A DNA stretch of 64,000 bases from Dermanyssus gallinae. Its lineage: Eukaryota; Arthropoda; Arachnida; Mesostigmata; Dermanyssidae. The position numbers were made by a program, and so were the translations under genes. This document shows positions 61,376 to 64,000 of this stretch, piece after piece (positions within the stretch are counted from its first letter, which is position 1; each line of letters starts with the position of its first letter). The DNA lies in assembly GCA_003439945.1 (NCBI GenBank), contig QVRM01000320.1:1-64000 (forward strand), read 5' to 3'. The notes beneath the pieces were generated by a model. It searched no databases, was not told the origin of the DNA, and saw only the letters and a list, made by a program, of their open reading frames with translations.

Positions 61376-64000
61376 CGCAGGTGTCTCTGATCGGCGGCTC
61401 GCAGTGTAGTTAGAGTATGCGGAGTAGTTGCTCTGGCCGTAGCGTAGCCCGAAGACAGCCGTGCGTGACGGACGGGCGAAGGCGAATTCTCGAGGTAGCG
61501 AAGTGCTATCGGGCCCACGGCAGGTCCTCCATCTTGCTGCTGCTGCGTTGTGTTACAGCGCTATTGAAGTAGCTTTTCTTTTGCCGCTCCATTCTTCTCT
61601 TGCTGGCTCGTGCGCCTATCCCACACGTCCAGTGTGCGAGTCCTGTGCGCGAGCGTTTGAACCTCTTTGCGCCGCCCCTGCAGGACAACAGCTTGTCGAC
61701 TTTGCCACCTGCCGCCGTTGCCGTGGTTGCTGCTTCATATGCCACATAAACGGAGCGTGGTTGTCGCCAAGCAGTGACCTCTCGAAGACGACGGATTGCT
61801 GCTCTCTCTCCCTCCCACCCCCTCTCTCTCCATCGCTCTCCGTCCGCTGACGCTAGCGGCTATGAGGACGCTGCCCGTGATTGTGCGGACGCTCGCGGGA
61901 CACACGACGTCCTCGAACCGGCTTGGATCCGGCCCTTTCCGTCACTTTGATGGGTGTTTGCCAATGTCGCCCACGCTCGCCTTTATTTATCTCTCTCTCC
62001 CCCTTCTCTCCCTCTCCTCTCTCTCTCTCTCAGAGCGCCTCCCGTTTTCTCTCTCTGAGCGCACGACGAGAATGTGCAATGCAATGTGTCTGTGTCGCCA
62101 TCGCGCCGCGCTGTATCGCGTGTCAAGCGGCGGCTACTTTTGAGCAATAAAACAAATAGAAGCAAGAGAAGGCAGAGGTTGGGGAGGATATTGGATTCTT
62201 ATTCATCGATGGGCCCGTTCCGTTCCGCTCCGCTCTGTCGGTCAGTAAGATGGTGCGCGGCTGGACAGAGCGCGGCCGGCCTTTCGGCCGTCGCGGTGAC
62301 AAGCAATCCGTCAATTAGTCCACGACCTCATTCGGCCCCGCGTCGACCCGGGTCTACAGGCGCAGGCCAAAAGTCTCAAGGCGGCCATTGCGGTGCCGGG
62401 CCGCATCGGGCAGCCGCTTGCCCGCTCACCGAGATCGCCCACCGAGATCGTCCATACGGTTCCCTCGCGCGCACGCAAGCACGCATTCGCTTGCTCGTTC
62501 GTTCGTTCGGTCACTCACTCACTCAGATCGTCAGCAGCTAGCCAGCAATCTACCGCCCAGAAGCCAATCGAAGAGATGCTGTGGCAAAAGAACGTACCAC
62601 ACCACTATCAGGCTAGGCCCTCGCTGGGGGGCCGGGCCAAGCTGAGTTCGATCGAAGGCCGCCGACGACGACGACAAGGACGACGACGCCCAACGAATTA
62701 ACGAAACGGCAGTCGTCGAAACAACCCGACAGAGGCTAGACATGGAAGGCAAGCAAGGTCTGTTGGCGGTGGCAAGGTCTGTGAGCGGTTGTTCGCGTTT
62801 GCGTCGATGCCAAAGAACGTCGGGTAGGAGGCGGGGACCATGGTCAACACGAGAGCGAACGACAGCAGCCCCTAAACGCCGATGCCTCCCCGCCGCTTTT
62901 TCCCGCCGCCGCCCCCCCTTATCCTGCATTCCCCGTATTGGAAGCTGGCTATGCAGCAGCATACAACTTTGCCTGTCCGCCCCTTCGATGACAGTCGCCG
63001 CTTCCAAACTCACCCGAACGGTCGCTGTCGTCGTCGTCGTCGTTGTCGTCGTTTTTCCTGTACTCTGGGCAACGTGGCCCGTGTTCGATGGACAAGCCGC
63101 ACCAACACCAGCAGCAGAAGCAGCAGCAAAGTACTGCTACTATTCGTGCTAGCGTGGTAATAGTAGTCCTGGCAGTAGTGGCACGTGGGGACTACTTGTG
63201 ACAGACAGTGAATTGTATGCGCTGTTGCGTTAGTGTACGCGATGCAGCTAGCCATCTGCCATCCTGCGGCCTGTCATAGAATAGAGGTGATCTCCCCTCC
63301 TCATTTCCTCCTCCCTGCATCCATCCCTCCCTCTCTCCTGCCCGACAGGACAGAACTAGCAAAATGGCCATGACGGGTTAGAGTGGTCAGCTGGCCGGCT
63401 AGCAAGATCCTGGATCTCTCGTCGACTCGAGACGACGGAAGGTGACTGGACCGCCCCTGCATTAACAAACACCGAACGGGTAGTGACTATGACATCGGTG
63501 ACTTGCAGGTGTCTCATTCCGGGAGAATGGGCGGGCGTTTGGTGGTTGAGGGGGGGAGGGGCGGAAGGGAGGTGCGGGGATGGTAAGAACGATGGCATCT
63601 AAGCTATCATCGACGGTTGGGACCGTAAGACGACACGAACACTTAATGGCGACAGGTAGTAGTAATAGTAGCCAAGAAGGCCGCCGCCGCCGGCCAGCAA
63701 CACGAAACAACAAGTAAGTGATCGGTTAATTAGCACGTGTCTGTGATATCCGCGTTATCGTTGTAGATATGGTTGGATGAATGTAGTAGTAATGGTAGGG
63801 GTAGTGCTGGTGATCGTGATGGTAGTTATGGTGGTGGTGGTTGTGATAGGTCGTATGCGAACATTACTGTTACAGTTCGCGCCGCTGGCCGCCGTCAGGC
63901 ACTACTACTGTTCGTACAGGTTGACGTGCGGCGGGGGAGTTGCGGCTCACCATTCCGACTCGTTTGCCCTGCTATGCTACCTCATGCTACGGCATGAAGG
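61376..64000. other. GC-rich noncoding DNA with CT tracts, no recognised gene
   Basis: CT-rich stretches at 61800-61840 and 61985-62060, and short CGT/CGA triplet runs near 62660 and 63025-63050. Frames such as 62531-63013 minus and 61461-61850 plus show no recognised domain. An internal tandem CCACCGAGATCG-like duplication lies near 62425-62455. Confidence 0.5.

Overview
The window is animal nuclear DNA, probably from an arthropod. The evidence is an intron-bounded exon for a metazoan SAND-domain protein, decayed non-LTR retrotransposons and a mariner relic, tRNA-like SINE candidates, about twenty (TA)n arrays, and dense CAA/CAG and GAT trinucleotide tracts. There is no sign of prokaryotic gene organisation. 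The species cannot be fixed from the sequence; a chelicerate or other arthropod is a guess based on the retrotransposon type.

Only one stretch is clearly host protein-coding. On the plus strand, about 21841-22839 is a 999-base exon encoding a SAND domain followed by a long Gln/Ser/Thr/Asn/His-rich low-complexity tail, ending at a strong CAG|GTAAGT donor. The SAND domain matches the N-terminal SAND region of vertebrate SAMD11 better than DEAF1 or GMEB, as I recall those families. No SAM-domain exon was found, so the gene probably extends beyond the window or through small exons I cannot recognise. Much of the surrounding sequence is best read as introns or flanking DNA of this locus.

Layout: 0.4-0.7 kb, minus-strand LINE fragment. 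4.3-7.0 kb, a large imperfect ~34-bp minisatellite whose every unit resembles a 3' splice acceptor, split by a possible SINE at about 6.4-6.6 kb. 8.8-9.7 kb, the best LINE copy (reverse transcriptase C-terminal part). 11.0-11.3 kb, a tRNA-headed SINE candidate. 14.7-21.8 kb, GC-rich and triplet-repeat-rich DNA leading to the SAND exon at 21.8-22.8 kb. 23-38 kb, intron-like or intergenic DNA with CAA/CAG, GTT, GAT, CT and TA tracts. 39.1-39.6 kb, a LINE 3' end beside a tRNA-like element. 39.7-50.1 kb, GC-rich repeat-laden DNA with no recognisable gene. 50.5-51.8 kb, a LINE copy and a partly duplicated SINE candidate. 54.1-54.33 kb, a 33-bp minisatellite of seven units. 58.7-59.4 kb, a mariner transposase relic. 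59.9-64 kb, TA arrays and CT-rich DNA with no recognised gene.

The window alternates between AT-richer blocks holding the transposon relics and GC-rich blocks holding the triplet repeats and the SAND exon. Nearly all long open frames lie in the GC-rich or pyrimidine-rich repeats, where stop codons are scarce, and were not taken as genes.
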